Assembly: GCA_030770535.1 (NCBI GenBank)
Contig: JASVEC010000037.1
Span: 62,001-126,000, forward strand
DNA: 64,000 nt
Direction: 5' to 3'
DNA from: Batkoa obscura
Lineage: Eukaryota > Entomophthoromycota > Entomophthoromycetes > Entomophthorales > Batkoaceae
Each line of letters starts with the position of its first letter. The stretch's first letter is position 1. Shown one piece after another: positions 45,092-57,595 of the stretch. Both the position numbers and the translations under genes were made by a program. Under the pieces are notes generated by a model that saw only the letters and a program-made list of their open reading frames with translations, was not told where the DNA came from and did no database searches.

Positions 45092-45742
45092 ATGGCCATT
45101 GAACAATACCAACGGGAGTTTATTAAGCATGCGATCGATCTTGGAGTCTTAAAATTTGGTACCTTTGAATTGAAATCCGGTCGTATAAGTCCTTATTTTT
45201 TCAATGCCGGCTTATTTTATCAAGCTAGTTCTATCAGTAAATTAAGTCAATGTTATGCTGCCAGTATCCAATCTTGGAATTTGGATTATGATATCGTATT
45301 TGGACCAGCTTATAAAGGAATACCATTAGCATGTTCCACCGTTGTAGCATTATATACTGGATATAATATTGATAAACCATTTTCTTATAATAGAAAAGAA
45401 AAGAAAGATCATGGTGAAGGAGGTAGTATTGTTGGTGCACCATTAAATGGCAAAGTTTTAATTATTGATGATGTAATTACAGCTGGTACAGCTATTAGAG
45501 AAAGTTTGGATTTAATTAAAAATAGTTCAGCCGAAGCAGTAGGTGTTATCGTAGCTGTGGATAGAGAAGAAAAAGGTAAAGGGGAATTATCGGCTATTCA
45601 AGAATTGGCTAAAGAAAGAAATTTACCTGTTCGTGCTATTGTTACTATCTCCCAAATTATTGAATACCTTAAAGAAGTTGGGGGTTATGATGAAACTATT
45701 GTCAAAATGGAAGAATACCTTGAGAAATATAAATGTTGTTAG
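45092..45742 (+). CDS. URA5: Orotate phosphoribosyltransferase (pyrimidine synthesis)
   Basis: Transfers phosphoribose from PRPP to orotate to make OMP. Single exon, 216 residues, the usual fungal length. Key parts: FGTFELKSGRISPYFFN at residues 22-38, the family signature FGPAYKGIPL, the flexible-loop YNRKEKKDHGEGG with catalytic lysines, and the PRPP loop VLIIDDVITAGTA. No introns, unlike most genes in this window. Nothing is missing. It ends 85 bp from the convergent RFC subunit gene. Confidence 0.97.
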   Translation: MAIEQYQREFIKHAIDLGVLKFGTFELKSGRISPYFFNAGLFYQASSISKLSQCYAASIQSWNLDYDIVFGPAYKGIPLACSTVVALYTGYNIDKPFSYNRKEKKDHGEGGSIVGAPLNGKVLIIDDVITAGTAIRESLDLIKNSSAEAVGVIVAVDREEKGKGELSAIQELAKERNLPVRAIVTISQIIEYLKEVGGYDETIVKMEEYLEKYKCC

Positions 45743-45827
45743 TAAGAAATTTTATTAATATCATTTTTAATAAATAAGAGATAAAATAGAAATAATTTCA
45801 AATTTCAAAATTTATTAAATTTTATTA

Positions 45828-47307
45828 TTATTGAACAATTAATTCAATCCCGATTTTAAAAATTGATACTAAATTAGTGAGTTGTATTTCTTCGGAAGCT
45901 CCAATACTTAAATTATATCTATAAAAATTATTAATCTCTTTTAGAATTCTATTAATAAAATGCAAATATTACTCAATATTAGCCAATTTCGACATTAAAT
46001 AGCCAAGGAAATTAGTTGGTAATTTTAACTCTAACACATTTAAATAAAGTTGATCAATAATATCTTGAAGTGCTAGACCTCTTTCTATTTTTAAGGAATT
46101 AATATCTATAATAATAATTAATTAGATAGCTATATTCAGTTATAATAAAGCTACTATTATAAGCTAAAGAAAACTCTGCATTCATTAACCAATCTCGAAT
46201 TTTTTCAATTTCTTCTGGCAATGGTAAGCCAGTACATAAATAAACTTCTTTTTCAGTAATAAGATCAAATGCTGAATGACAAGCCTAAATATTAAAAAAT
46301 TTTAAATTATAATCAAATTAAAATTAATTACTTGAAGGATATTAAGAACACGACGCATATCACCGTTGGATATCTTTAAAAGGGCCGTTTTTCCGTTATC
46401 TGTAATATTAACACTAATTCAAATAATAAGAAATAAACCACTATAGAATAATAATAAGTTTACTTTTCTTGTAAAGCAATAGCATTTAATCGTGCTTCTA
46501 TTTGTTCCGATTCTAATGGTGCAAATCGAAACTTTGTACAACGAGATTGTAAAGCAGGTATGATTTTACTTACATAATTACATATGATACAAAATCGTAC
46601 ATTATTAGTATATTTTTCAATAACTTTATAAACAAATTTAATAAATTAAATAATTAAAACTAAAATATTAAATTTACTTCTTCTTAAAGCTGCTTGAGCG
46701 GCATTAGTCATTGCATCTGCTTCATCTAAGATAATTAATTTAAATTCATTACTATTTCGAAATTGATTAATACTCTTTTAGATAGTAAAATAAAATAAAC
46801 TTGGCATACTTGAATAAATTTTTTGAACTTGCAAATTCTTTAATCCTTTCACGAACAACATCAATACCACGATCATCTGAAGCATTTAACTTTCGTTTTA
46901 GTTAATATCTCCACTTTTTTATAGAATAAAACAAAGCGATTCATATACTTACTTCTAATACTACATTAGTTAAATTCGATTTGTAAATTTTTTTAGCAAT
47001 GGCTAAAATGGTAGATGTCTTCCCTGTTCCTGGTGGTCCATAAAACAACAAATGAGGTAGTTTGTTAGCTTCAATAAAGTTGGAAACTATAATCAATTAT
47101 TATTATTATATGTTGATATAAAAGTTAATATTTTTTAAAATTGAAATTAATTTTTACTTGTATCAATAATATCTCCTTGAGAAACTAAATCTTCTAATTT
47201 GGATGGTCGATATTTTTCTACCCTAAAAAGTTCTAATTATTTGATTTTTATTATATATTTTATTATTATTATTACCATGGTAAACTATCAGTTAGCTTTA
47301 CTTCCAT
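45828..47307 (-). CDS. RFC3: Replication factor C small subunit (yeast Rfc3 / human RFC5 type)
   Basis: Clamp-loader ATPase that places PCNA on DNA. Split into about nine short exons; the first five are 47276-47307, 47158-47222, 46953-47086, 46810-46889 and 46678-46772. Text in order: [17 protein letters not shown] (RFC box II), [15 protein letters not shown] (Walker A), [27 protein letters not shown] (Walker B), then [20 protein letters not shown] with the arginine finger SRC, and [13 protein letters not shown] (sensor 2). The wording [19 protein letters not shown] and the [10 protein letters not shown] region point to Rfc3/RFC5 rather than Rfc2 or Rfc4. Intron 4 probably uses a GAG acceptor. 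The C-terminal exons are modelled less surely. Confidence 0.88.
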
Positions 47308-48948
47308 TTTATATTGAAATTTTTAAAATCGATAAAAAATAAGAAGTTGATTTTATGGGAAGTTCGTAATTTTAAAGTTTATTACGTAAAAACTAAAAAT
47401 AGTAAATCATTCCAATGTTTAGATTTTGATTATCAGTTTTAAAATCTTATTAACATCCTTATTTAATTTAATAATAGTAATAATTGATTATATCATACTT
47501 GTTTCTAAGCTAATTGTTATATGAATCAATTTATCTCAGTAGGAGCCACTGTTAAGGAAAGTTTATACATAAATAAAATAAAATAAAATAAAAAACATTT
47601 TTAAGCTCACTTTTTTATCTTTATAATTGATAGTACCATATATATATTATAAGGGTTTTAAAGTCCTTGAGCTCAGTAGCATACTAACTAACAAGGTGAT
47701 ATAAAGTATTATAAGCTAAGGCAAGCCCAATACTTGAATAGTGAGTGAGGGAAACTTTAAAGTCTTGTTAAATAAATAAGAAACAAAGATGTAAATCAAG
47801 TTAACTAGACTAGTAAAGTTTAAAGGCATATTTCATGTTAGAAAATAAATAATAAAACTCTCAGTGAATAAAATTTTTGAAAAAAGAGATTCAATTGCTT
47901 CTATACTTTGTATAAGTATAAGATACATTAGTTAATTTTGTTTTATATTTCTATTCAATACATACATAAAATTAATAAAAATTTTGATATTGATTTTAAT
48001 TGTATCATTTTCTAATATGTATTCAGCTTGTATTGAATTTTATTAAGTTATAGTATTAAATTCTGGAAAGTATGGGATTTAATTAGTGATCCAACAATAA
48101 TAAATAAGTAGAATAACTTTGCTAGCTATATTATAAAATAAATGCTATTTTTTTTAGTAATTTTTTATTTACCTTGTTATTTCTATTATTAATTTTTTAT
48201 TTATAAACTATATATTGAATAATTAGTTAAAAAATTGATACAAGTTTTAAAAAAAATCTCTTTTACTTATTGATTAATAATAATAAAATAGAAAAGCCCT
48301 TTATTTAGTACAAAAAGGTAAAAATAAATACTTTTAATTATAAGAAGTTATATAAACATATAGACCATTTATTCATGAATTATATCAATATACAATGATA
48401 AAAACAAGCAGTAATTAGTAAGTAATATGATAAATTAATAACAAATAATAAATAATAAATAATAAATAAAATATATAATAAATAAAATATATAATTAATA
48501 CTTTCAAATTAACTAATAAATTACTCTATTGATTTTTTATACCCCATATTTCTATCTACAAATAGTTATCAACTTTTATTTAATAATTAATTTTCGTCTT
48601 CTTTATCTCTCCTTTTCTTTTTTAAATCTAAGATAAGTTCATTATTAATAGCATTTAATATACACTTCTCCTTAAAAAACTACTTAAGGCAATAAAAGTG
48701 GAGTTTGTTTTGTTTTTACTATAAAGTTTGATTTTTTATTAATTGAAATCTAGCAAATAAATCAATTTAAATTTTATCAAATACACTTTAATTAGAATAA
48801 AATTTCAATAAAAGTACTGGATTGGTTAATTTATAAATTCAACTCAGAACAATTAAAAGTCTTGCCCCACTACTATTTAAAGCAGAAATTGAAAAGAATA
48901 AATCTTACCTTTTTATCTTTAATTTTATAAACTTAATAAATAATCATC
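47308..48948. other. Gene-free AT-rich stretch with simple repeats
   Basis: No gene or MITE seen. Simple tracts include (AAAAT)n near 47573-47596 and (AATAAAT)n near 48430-48500. Confidence 0.5.
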
Positions 48949-49550
48949 ATGAAATACACTCAATTAATTAGTTTAGCTGTTGTTATCACCTCTGTAGCTA
49001 CTTCTCATCTTGGTAAGTTTTAATTTTAGTGTTTAAATAATAAGAACATATTAATATCAATTTAGAGAGACGCCAACAAATCACCGATCCAACTAGAAGA
49101 GAAGATCCAAAACCAACTTCTCCACCAGAAGGTAAAGATGAAGATAAAAAAGATGATGGTAAAGATAAATCAAGTGCTAAAGATGATAATAAAGACAAAT
49201 CAAGTGCTAAAGATGATAATAAAGATAAATCAAGCACCAAGGATGATAACAAAGATAAATCAAGTACTAAGGATGATAATAAAGATAAATCAAGTACTAA
49301 AGATGATAACAAAGACAAATCAAGTACCAAAGCTGATGATAAAGATAAATCCAACACCAAAAGTGACGATAAAAAGAAAGATGCAACTACCACTTCTGAT
49401 AAGGCCACCTTAACTACTCGTAGTAAATCGGATAAAGTAACAAGTGTTAATCCAGTCAATCTTAACTCTGATTCTGGTTCTGGTTCTATTCATGTATCTA
49501 ATTACTTTGCTCTAGCACCTGCTATTGTTGCTGCTTTTTATTATAATTAA
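48949..49550 (+). CDS. Secreted, probably GPI-anchored Lys/Asp/Ser repeat protein
   Basis: Two exons (48949-49012, 49066-49550) give 182 residues. The N-terminus MKYTQLISLAVVITSVATS is a signal peptide. Just after it, ERRQQ offers a dibasic Kex2-type site. The middle is about seven copies of a ten-residue unit, KDKSSTKDDN with Ala or Ala-Asp variants (30-bp DNA repeats at about 49150-49370). The C-terminus is Ser/Gly/Asn-rich followed by a hydrophobic tail (FALAPAIVAAFYY), the usual form of a GPI signal. A cell-wall or surface role is inferred from these ends. The repeat number is likely to vary between strains. Confidence 0.75.
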
Positions 49551-50465
49551 AGTTTTCAATTAATACCTTATTTAGTTTTTGAATTTTCATTAAATATAAG
49601 ACTTTAACTTTTTGTTTTTTAAAGTTATAAAAGTAAAATATAAGTTAAGACTTGATTATAATGTTTTTATAAGTAATTTTTTATTCCCACTTTATTAAAG
49701 TTTATTTTTATGTATAAAATAGTTTATTTGTTATGTATTTTATTGTAACATTGAATTTGTGTTAATAAGTCAAATTCAATTTGTTATTCCAGTATATTAT
49801 TATATATAATACTTTCTATTAGTTATTATTTTAAAGTCAATTGATATGAAGAAGCTTTAATTTAGCTGTATCTATTTCTTAATTGTTTGTTTATTCAGCT
49901 TAAAAACTCTTTATTGTCTTCATTAATAAAATTTTAAACCTTTTTCTTGTAATTTTCAATACGATAGTAACTATACTTACTTAATTATTAAACCATTTAA
50001 TCAATGATTGTTTGATACTTAAATAAAATATTTAATATGAGTATTATTTAGCTTAATATTTTGAAAAAATAACATGAACTTAAGTACATATGTGAAAGAT
50101 TTACTTAATTTCATAAAAATATTTTATATTACATTATATAAAACGTACATTCAAATACTTTGTATTAGATGGATCTAAGTATTATCCTTCACTCCTATAT
50201 ATAGTACTTTTATATGTTATAACTTGCTTTAAAACTATTAAATATGATAAAGTGAAGTTTAATTTTATAAAAAACTAGTTATTAAATGCTTATATTTGAC
50301 TTATTTTAAATCCCTTAATTTCAATTCAAAAGCAATTCCAATTTTTGAAATCAAACTACCTAAGCAGTAATAATTGGTTCATATAATTTAGTAAATCCCA
50401 AGCTTAACATTTCGATTTAATAGTTTAAGCATTAAATTTCTAATTTTACTGTTTAATCATCAAAA
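49551..50465. other. Gene-free spacer upstream of CCT7
   Basis: AT-rich with no open frame of interest, no MITE and no repeat. Confidence 0.5.
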
Positions 50466-52319
50466 ATGGCTCCAAATTTTATGGTAAAATAAAATAGAAC
50501 AATAAATAATATTAAAACTAAATATAATAAATTTGATAGCAACCTCAAATTGTATTATTAAAAGAAGGCACCGATACTTCTCAGGGAAAAGGTCAACTTT
50601 TATCTAATATTAATGCCTGTTTGGCTGTAGTAGATACAATAAGAACCACTTTAGGTCCACGTGGTATGGATAAATTAATGGTAGATGCAAGAGGTAAATT
50701 GAGTTTTCATTGTATTTCTTTTTGAATTTAAAATGAGGTTTTTTTCAAAGGTGAAGTAACTATTTCCAATGATGGTGCTACTATTATGAAACAATTAGAT
50801 ATTGTTCAACCAGCTGCTAAAGCTTTAGTTGATATTGCTAGAGCACAAGACGCCGAAGTTGGAGATGGTACTACTTCCGTTGTTTTATTTGCTGGTGAAC
50901 TTTTAAAAGAAGTTAAAAATTATATTGAAGAAGGACTTAGCCCACATGCGATTATTAAAGGATATAGAAAGGCTGCTGAAATTGTAAGTAAATTGGAATT
51001 ATTAATTCAGTTTGATTTAATTTTGAATCATATTAGGCTATTGAAAAAGTAAAGGAGCTTTCAGTTAGTATTTCAAGAAAAGAAAATGAAGAGTATGTAT
51101 TTTTATTTTTTATTTATTTATAAATAGACTAACTTTTATTAGAGAATTTAGAGAATTATTATCAAAATGTGCTTCAACTGCTATGTCTTCGAAACTTATT
51201 TACTCACAAAAAGATTTTTTTACCAAAATGGTAGTAGATGCCGTATTAGGTTTAGATCAACAAACATTAAACGAAAAATTAATTGGTATTAAAAAAGTTC
51301 CTGGAGGAGCTATGCAAGATTCAATTTTAGTTCAAGGAGTAGCCTTTAAAAAAACATTTTCTTATGCAGGATTTGAACAAATGCCAAAATCTTTTAATAA
51401 TCCATTGATTTTATGTTTAAATGTGGAATTAGAATTAAAAGCTGAAAAAGATAATGCAGAAGTACGTATTAATGAAGTTAGCGAATATCAAGCTATTGTA
51501 GATGCTGAATGGAAAATTATTTTCGATAAATTAGAATCAATTGTTGCTACTGGTGCTAAAGTTGTTTTATCTAAATTACCTATTGGTGATCTTGCAACTC
51601 AATATTTTGCTGATAGAAATATTTTCTGTGCTGGTCGAGTTACTTCGGATGACTTAAGTCGTGTTGTTCAAGCTGTAGGTGGTTCTATCCAATCCACCAC
51701 TACTGGGTTAAATCCAGAAAAACATTTAGGTCAATGTGAAAGATTTGAAGAAGTTCAAGTAGGAAGTGAACGTTTTAATTTGTTTACTGGATGTCCAGAA
51801 GCTAAAACTTGTACTTTGATTCTTCGTGGTGGGGCTGAACAATTTATTGCTGAAGTAGAACGTTCTTTACATGATGCTATTATGATTGTACGTCGTGCTA
51901 TTAAACATCATTCCGTAGTTGCTGGTGGTGGTGCTATTGAGATGGAATTATCCAAACATCTTAGAGATTATTCAAGAACCATTGAAGGTAAACAGCAATT
52001 AATTTTAGCTGCTTTTGCCAAAGCACTTGAAGTTATCCCACGTCAATTATGTGATAATGCTGGATTTGATGCCACTAATATTTTAACTCAACTTCGTCAA
52101 AAGCATACTAAACCTGATGGTAAATGGTTCGGTGTTAATGTTCAAGATGAATGTATATCTGATAACTTTGAGGATTTTGTTTGGGAACCTACTTTAGTTA
52201 AAGTTAATATACTTTCTTCTGCTGTGGAAGCAGCTACTCTTATATTATCAGTTGATGAAACAGTTAAAAATCCTAAGTCACAACAAGCTAATCCAAACGC
52301 TCATGCTATGGGACAATAA
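50466..52319 (+). CDS. CCT7: TRiC/CCT chaperonin subunit eta
   Basis: Subunit of the cytosolic ring chaperonin that folds actin, tubulin and others. Five exons (50466-50483, 50540-50693, 50751-50983, 51037-51092, 51143-52319) total 545 residues. Group II chaperonin motifs are all present: [45 protein letters not shown] (ATP site), and [20 protein letters not shown] near the C-terminus. Subunit eta is indicated by [18 protein letters not shown] and by the ending with NAHAMGQ. The first exon carries only six codons (MAPNFM). Length is normal for CCT7 (about 550). Confidence 0.96.
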
Positions 52320-52743
52320 AAATATAAAACAGAAGAGTCATAAGTAACTGATTCTTTAAGTAAGCTTTATTATAAATAAATAAAAAAGTAGAAAGTATTA
52401 ATAAAGTAGATACACATTTCAACAGGTTTTTATTTTGATTTTTTGTAGTTTATTTAAATGAGAATTGTATATTTATTATTTCCAAATATCTTTATTATTT
52501 AAAATGTGAGATATACTTTGAACAACATGCTATTTATTCAGAAATTTATATTACAAAAGCGATATTATTTAATAATCTTACAACTGTTAAAATATAAGAG
52601 TTATAATTCTTTACCAGTAAAAAAGGTTAAAGGACTTTTTTGCTTTAAAAATTGCAAAATTGCAAGCACAGAATCAAAACCATTTGATTTGAAAAAAAAT
52701 CCAAGTTTTTATTTTTAAGTTTTAGATTTCAAATAAATCAAGG
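52320..52743. other. Spacer between CCT7 and the bS16m gene
   Basis: Holds the CCT7 3' end and the MRPS16 promoter. A forward frame at 52506-52718 starts only from GTG and shows no family likeness, so it is not called. Confidence 0.45.
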
Positions 52744-53116
52744 ATGGTAGTCAAAATCCGTTTAGCACGTATAGGAGTGAAAAATACACCTTTATATCAA
52801 ATTGTAATTGCGAACGCACGTTCACCAAGAGATCACAAACATATTGAGAAGATTGGTTATTATGATCCAAAACCAGATAATCATGGGATTAAACAAGTTT
52901 CCCTCAATATGGAAAGGGCTAAATTTTGGATAGCTTCAGGGGCTCAACCTTCAGATACAGTGCATCAGTTGTTATCAAAAGTAAGTTTTTTTTTACTAGT
53001 TCTGATTATTTTCGTATATTAATTCTATTTTTTATTTTTATTCATAGGCTGGATTATTACCATTTAAACCCTACAAAATTACACCACGACAACCTAAGGA
53101 GAAGAAAGAAAAATAA
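52744..53116 (+). CDS. MRPS16: Mitochondrial ribosomal protein bS16m
   Basis: Small-subunit protein of the mitochondrial ribosome. Two exons (52744-52980, 53048-53116) give 101 residues. The start VVKIRLARIGVKNTPLYQIV, the middle PRDHKHIEKIGYYDPKP and the segment FWIASGAQPSDTVHQLLSKAG are the S16 signature in order. The C-terminus ends in a short lysine-rich tail. As in other fungi there is no long presequence; S16 is imported with an internal N-terminal signal. The intron has a GTAAGT donor and a CATAG acceptor. Confidence 0.93.
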
Positions 53117-53390
53117 AATAGAATAGATTTTATAAAAGAAAGGAATAAAACTTGATCATTTTATTATATTTAAATAATGGATTCTAATATTTATTTTGCT
53201 AATTAAATTGTAACAAATATCTAATTTTATATATTAAAAAATAAAAAGTTGAAAAATAATAAGCTGCAACTTTTAGAACTAGTGCAAAAGGTTTGGCAAA
53301 AAATGCAAGGTTCGAATCCTTAGTCAAAAAGAAGAAATTAGTTAAGCCACTTTATTATTTTATTATTTTCAAATTTCAAACAATTAGAAT

Positions 53391-54240
53391 ATGGATTGGT
53401 TCTTTGGAAAACCTAGGGCACAGAATGTAGCTAAAGAAAGTATTACTAAATTACGCGAAAATTCTTTACTATTAGAAAAAAGGGAACAACATTTACAAAA
53501 GTTAATAGATCAAGAAGTTATCAAAGCAAAGAAGTTTATAGCTGAAAGCAATAAAAGAAGTAATTTTGATGTAATCTAAATTATTCGAAATTTTATTAAC
53601 ATAATATTCGTTTAGAGGCCTTAGAAGCTTTAAAGAGGAAAAAACAATGGGAAGACCAAATCAATAAAATTGGTAATACTCGTTTAAATATTGATACTTT
53701 ATTGATGACCATTGAAAATTCCAAGATTGATTTGGAAACGGTCAATGTTATGAAACAAGGTGCTAGTGCTATGAAAGCTATGCAAAAAGAAATGTAATTT
53801 TTATTTCATTTCTATATTTTACTTTATTTTTAATACTATTTTAGGAAAATTGAAAAAGTGGAAGATGTTATGGATGATGTTAGGGATCAAATGTCAAATG
53901 CAAATACTATATCAGAAGCTTTATCAGAATCCATTGATGTTGGTATGGAATATGATGAGGTAACTCTAAATTTAATTCGATTTATTAGTTATTAATTTTT
54001 TTAGGATGACTTGATGAAAGAACTTGAAGAATTTGAAACGGATCTTATTGATCAACAACTTGAAGAAGCACAAGCTCCTCCAGTATCCCTACCTGCTACT
54101 TCAGAACCAGGTATTTTATATTTATATATATTATAGAAAGATTAACCTTATTTTTAGTAATGGCATCAACTCATTCAGTTAAAGCGGATAAAGAAGAAAT
54201 GGATGAATTTGCAGAATTACAAGCAGAAATGGCTAGTTAG
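53391..54240 (+). CDS. SNF7: ESCRT-III subunit Snf7 (Vps32/CHMP4)
   Basis: Main filament-forming subunit of ESCRT-III, acting at endosomes in membrane scission. Five exons (53391-53570, 53618-53793, 53845-53959, 54005-54110, 54158-54240) give 219 residues. Helix 1 is basic (KESITKLRENSLLLEKREQ), helix 2 carries ALEALKRKKQWEDQI, and the acidic C-terminal half has VEDVMDDVRDQMSNANTISE and MEYDEDDLMKELEEFE, typical of Snf7/CHMP4. The Bro1-binding C-terminal helix is less clear (EEMDEFAELQAEMAS). The first intron must use a second AG (TTTAGAG) to keep frame. Related Vps2/Vps20 types fit less well. Confidence 0.92.
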
Positions 54241-55079
54241 TTTGTTTGGTTCATATTTCAAGTTAAAATTATTATCAAGTATAGTAAATTAAATTGAATT
54301 TTTAGTATGTATTTTATTTTTAATATGTAGTTTTTTAAGGATACTTTGTTTATTTTTTTAAAAATAGTAACGGAATATTTCATTTATTAAAAAAGAAAAC
54401 TTGACGCTTGTAATGTTTATGCCACTGTTTTTTAATTTTAAATACTAAGATGATTTCATTAAAGAAACAATGACTTTAAGATATAAATTAATATCTTTTG
54501 TAATTCCTATGATTCTCAATTTTATTCAATAATAAAAGGACAACTTTATAGTTATAGTAACACTTTAAAATCAGCGTTATATACAAAATTATAGGAAGTT
54601 TATGTATTAATATTAACAAAATGGTAAAATTACGGCATATATTAATAGATGGTATAGTAATTGTAAATTGGCTGGTTCACCTATTAAGCTTGTCTAATAT
54701 ACTAAAATAACAAAAATATTACAATACTATATAAAATACAATAATAAAATGTGATGGCTTTTTATTACTTATTTAATAAAAAAGGTAGTTGAAATTTATA
54801 TGAATAAAGTATTATGACTTGAAAAATAACTCTTAGACTATAAGAGGTTATAAACAGTAGATAAAATTTTTATAATCAAGTATCGATTCATTTGCACTTT
54901 TCAAAACATATTTTTATTGTAGCATTTTATTTTGTTTATTTAAAATAACATATTAAGATATAATATGAAATAGTAAAAAATATTTAAATTTATATTACTA
55001 AATTATTATTATAAATCACTTTAAAAACTGTTACTGCTTTTTAGCAATGTTAAAGCAATAAATTTAATTTAAGACAAGA

Positions 55080-55182
55080 TATGAGGGTGTTTTTTTTGGC
55101 TTCATTACTTTTTCTATCTTTTAAGCGCTATTTAAGTGGAAAAATTCTCAGCAAAATTCTCAAACATAAAAATACATCCCTG
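55080..55182 (-). mobile_element. MITE copy 20
   Basis: Reverse copy, TATGAGGGTGT at the left; right end ACATCCCTGGA. Confidence 0.86.
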
Positions 55183-55510
55183 GATGTTTTTTACTTATTG
55201 TCTTTCTGCTATTTTTTCAGAATTTAGAAATCAATCAATCAATCAAACTGTTTAAGTTAGAATGTGTGCTGGCAAACGATAAATTTTGTAGCTAATTATT
55301 TACTCTATCATACTGATTTGTGGGTTATTAATTTAATTTAATTTTGAAATGAACAATTATCTAGCACGCATTCAAACTTGAACAATGAATTAGTTAATTG
55401 ATCTCTAATTTAAAAAATAATAAAGGACAATAAGTAAAAAATATGCTAATATACTTTGTATAAACTATTTGATCCTTTTACAAAACATGTGATATGAATT
55501 GCAAACACTA

Positions 55511-55613
55511 TATGGGGATGTATTTTTTCGTTTAAGGATTTTGCTGATAATCTTTCCACTCAAATAGTGCTTAAAAATGGAAAAAGTAATGAAGACAAAA
55601 AAACATCCTCATA
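55511..55613 (+). mobile_element. MITE copy 21
   Basis: Forward copy, TATGGGGATGT and ACATCCTCATA. Confidence 0.91.
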
Positions 55614-57001
55614 TGTAATCTAGTTTAACTATTTATTAGAAATTATTATTGGATAATTTCAAGTTTAAAAACAATTTTAAAAATAATTATAGTTATTATG
55701 AGCATTTAAAGTTACATAACATAACACTTACTATGTTTTAGAAACTAGGAATATTGATAGATTCTATTAAAATAGAAAAGTGTTTGAACTTTGATATAGT
55801 CAATATAAAACATGTACACAATGTCTTTATAATAAAGAATTTCAAGGCTTGGCAAAAATACGTTTTTTAATTGAGATTTAGCTATTGTATTTTTTTGAAT
55901 TTAAGTGAGATAAAAAAATAGAGGAATTAGTAAAATAAAAAAGACACTTCTATATTATTATTATAGATGCTACTTGTAGGAGTGCTTATTAAATTAGCAT
56001 AAAAAAGCACAAACATATTATGATGTTGAGTAATATAAAAGTAAGGGTACGTTATAGTAAAGAAAAATGGAAGTAAAAAGCAAGTGAGCACTAATTGGCA
56101 ACTGATCCTTGACTAGTTTTAAAGTTATATCTGGCTTTTAAAACAATTCTTAAGTTAAGTGGTGCTTTTACTTTATGATTTAGTTTTAATATCTTCAAAT
56201 ATTATTTTTAAAAAAGATAAGAATTCTTATAAGTAAAGCTTAGATTAGTTAATTATAGATCGTAAGATTGATAATATTCGTTTATTAAAAATGATAGTTA
56301 TTTTTTTCATTTTACATAACTAAGCATTTCTGAGAAATGGGGAAGTTAATTTATTATTTTAAGTAATAAAATTTTAAATTAAAAGATATTAAAAATAATA
56401 ATATAATAAAATAAATAAAGGGTAAATTAAAGATTAAAACCATTAATTAGTATTTATATTTATTTAATTAAAAACATTAATGCTAACATACTCTTTTTAT
56501 TTAATAAACCTCGGTTAATTGAAACATATTTCACTTATAAAATATCAAATCATTATTTATTATTTGATTACACATGTCAAAATATTAAAAATAGTACATA
56601 AGTCAGGACTCGCAGCAGAATAAAAAGGATAAGAATTATAAAAAAAGGAAGTCAATGGGGTTTTGGGTAATAGGTAACATTATTATTTAACTACAAAATG
56701 TTATATTTTATTTTTATTTAACTAGATATATTATTATACTATCAAGTTAAATGAACTATACTATATATATCAATTACACAATTATGGCATTTATTTTCAA
56801 TTTTATATAATAAAAATGGATTAGTTAAGAGAGGGTTTGGTCTAATTATCAATTTAATCGGTTTCAACTTAACATAATTAGAAGAAAACTAGTTAAGCAT
56901 CATTTACCCCATTTAGAAGCAAAACTTGATTGTATGATATCACAATAAACTATATATACGAAGCATAAATATATTATACAAAATTATTTATAAAAAAGTG
57001 A

Positions 57002-57595
57002 ATGGAATCTAAAAGGAACTCGATATTACCTAACCTTATAAAACAGACAGAAATTATAGAACTAGAATCTAATCATACAATCAAAAAACATATATTCTTA
57101 CATTGTATTGGCCCAGACTCAGAACCATTGATAGATTGGTCAACGTATAATGCTACTTCTTACTCAACCTACCGTCCAAACATTGACTTAGACTATGAAT
57201 ATCGCTATGACAAGCCGAATAGCGACTCAGAGGAGGAGTATAGTGATGATGACATGAACAAAGAGATAAACTGCACTTTATTAAATCAAACCAAAATCAT
57301 GCAAACTAAGAATTCATTATTAGAAAAGATAGGAGTTGAATTTGACCGAGGAATCACTAATGCAGCTACATTTACAGCCTTGAAAGATTTACCAAGAACA
57401 CGTAGCTTAAGCTCTAGTAACTTTAGTAATGAAGATATCAAAGCAAATAAAGTGTTAGGTAGCTTTAATATTTTATTGGCTAAGATTCAACTTAAATTGT
57501 CCGATTTAACTAATAATCCAGATAAAGTGTATGCTAAAGCAGAGAGAAATTTAATGGTTGGAAGGCTACAAATTGGTAAACCCCTTTTTGTGTAG
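57002..57595 (+). CDS. Hydrophilic protein with CsbD-like C-terminus, paralogue 1
   Basis: Single exon, 197 residues. Paralogue of the reverse gene at 63345-63914. Shared blocks are IKQTEIIELE, FLHC then GPD, PLIDWSTY, and RGITNAATFTALKDL (RGVTDYATFVALTEL in the other). The C-terminus (NKVLGSFNILLAKIQLKLSD, then AERNLMVGRLQ) resembles the CsbD domain in spacing of Lys, Trp/Asp and the closing V-G-K/R-L-Q. The middle differs by an acidic insert, DSEEEYSDDD. No signal peptide or membrane helix. The N-terminal block is a domain I do not recognise. Confidence 0.7.
   Translation: MESKRNSILPNLIKQTEIIELESNHTIKKHIFLHCIGPDSEPLIDWSTYNATSYSTYRPNIDLDYEYRYDKPNSDSEEEYSDDDMNKEINCTLLNQTKIMQTKNSLLEKIGVEFDRGITNAATFTALKDLPRTRSLSSSNFSNEDIKANKVLGSFNILLAKIQLKLSDLTNNPDKVYAKAERNLMVGRLQIGKPLFV

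Larger units (their letters stand above)
54241..57001. other. Long gene-free stretch with two MITE copies
   Basis: MITE copies at 55080-55182 (reverse) and 55511-55613 (forward); a further decayed candidate near 55860-55957 is not counted. Otherwise AT-rich and featureless. Confidence 0.5.

Noticed and set aside
49138-49459. Long frames on other frames or strand of the Lys/Asp/Ser repeat gene
   Set aside because: They are shadows produced by the 30-bp repeat; only the frame with a signal peptide and GPI-like tail is coherent.
52506-52718. Forward frame upstream of MRPS16
   Set aside because: It opens only at GTG; the sequence is Lys/Leu/Phe-rich as expected for translated AT-rich DNA.
55855-55957. 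Possible further MITE copy
   Set aside because: GAATTAGTAAAATAAAAAAG and ACACTTCTATA recall the right arm, but the left arm cannot be aligned; not counted among the 27.
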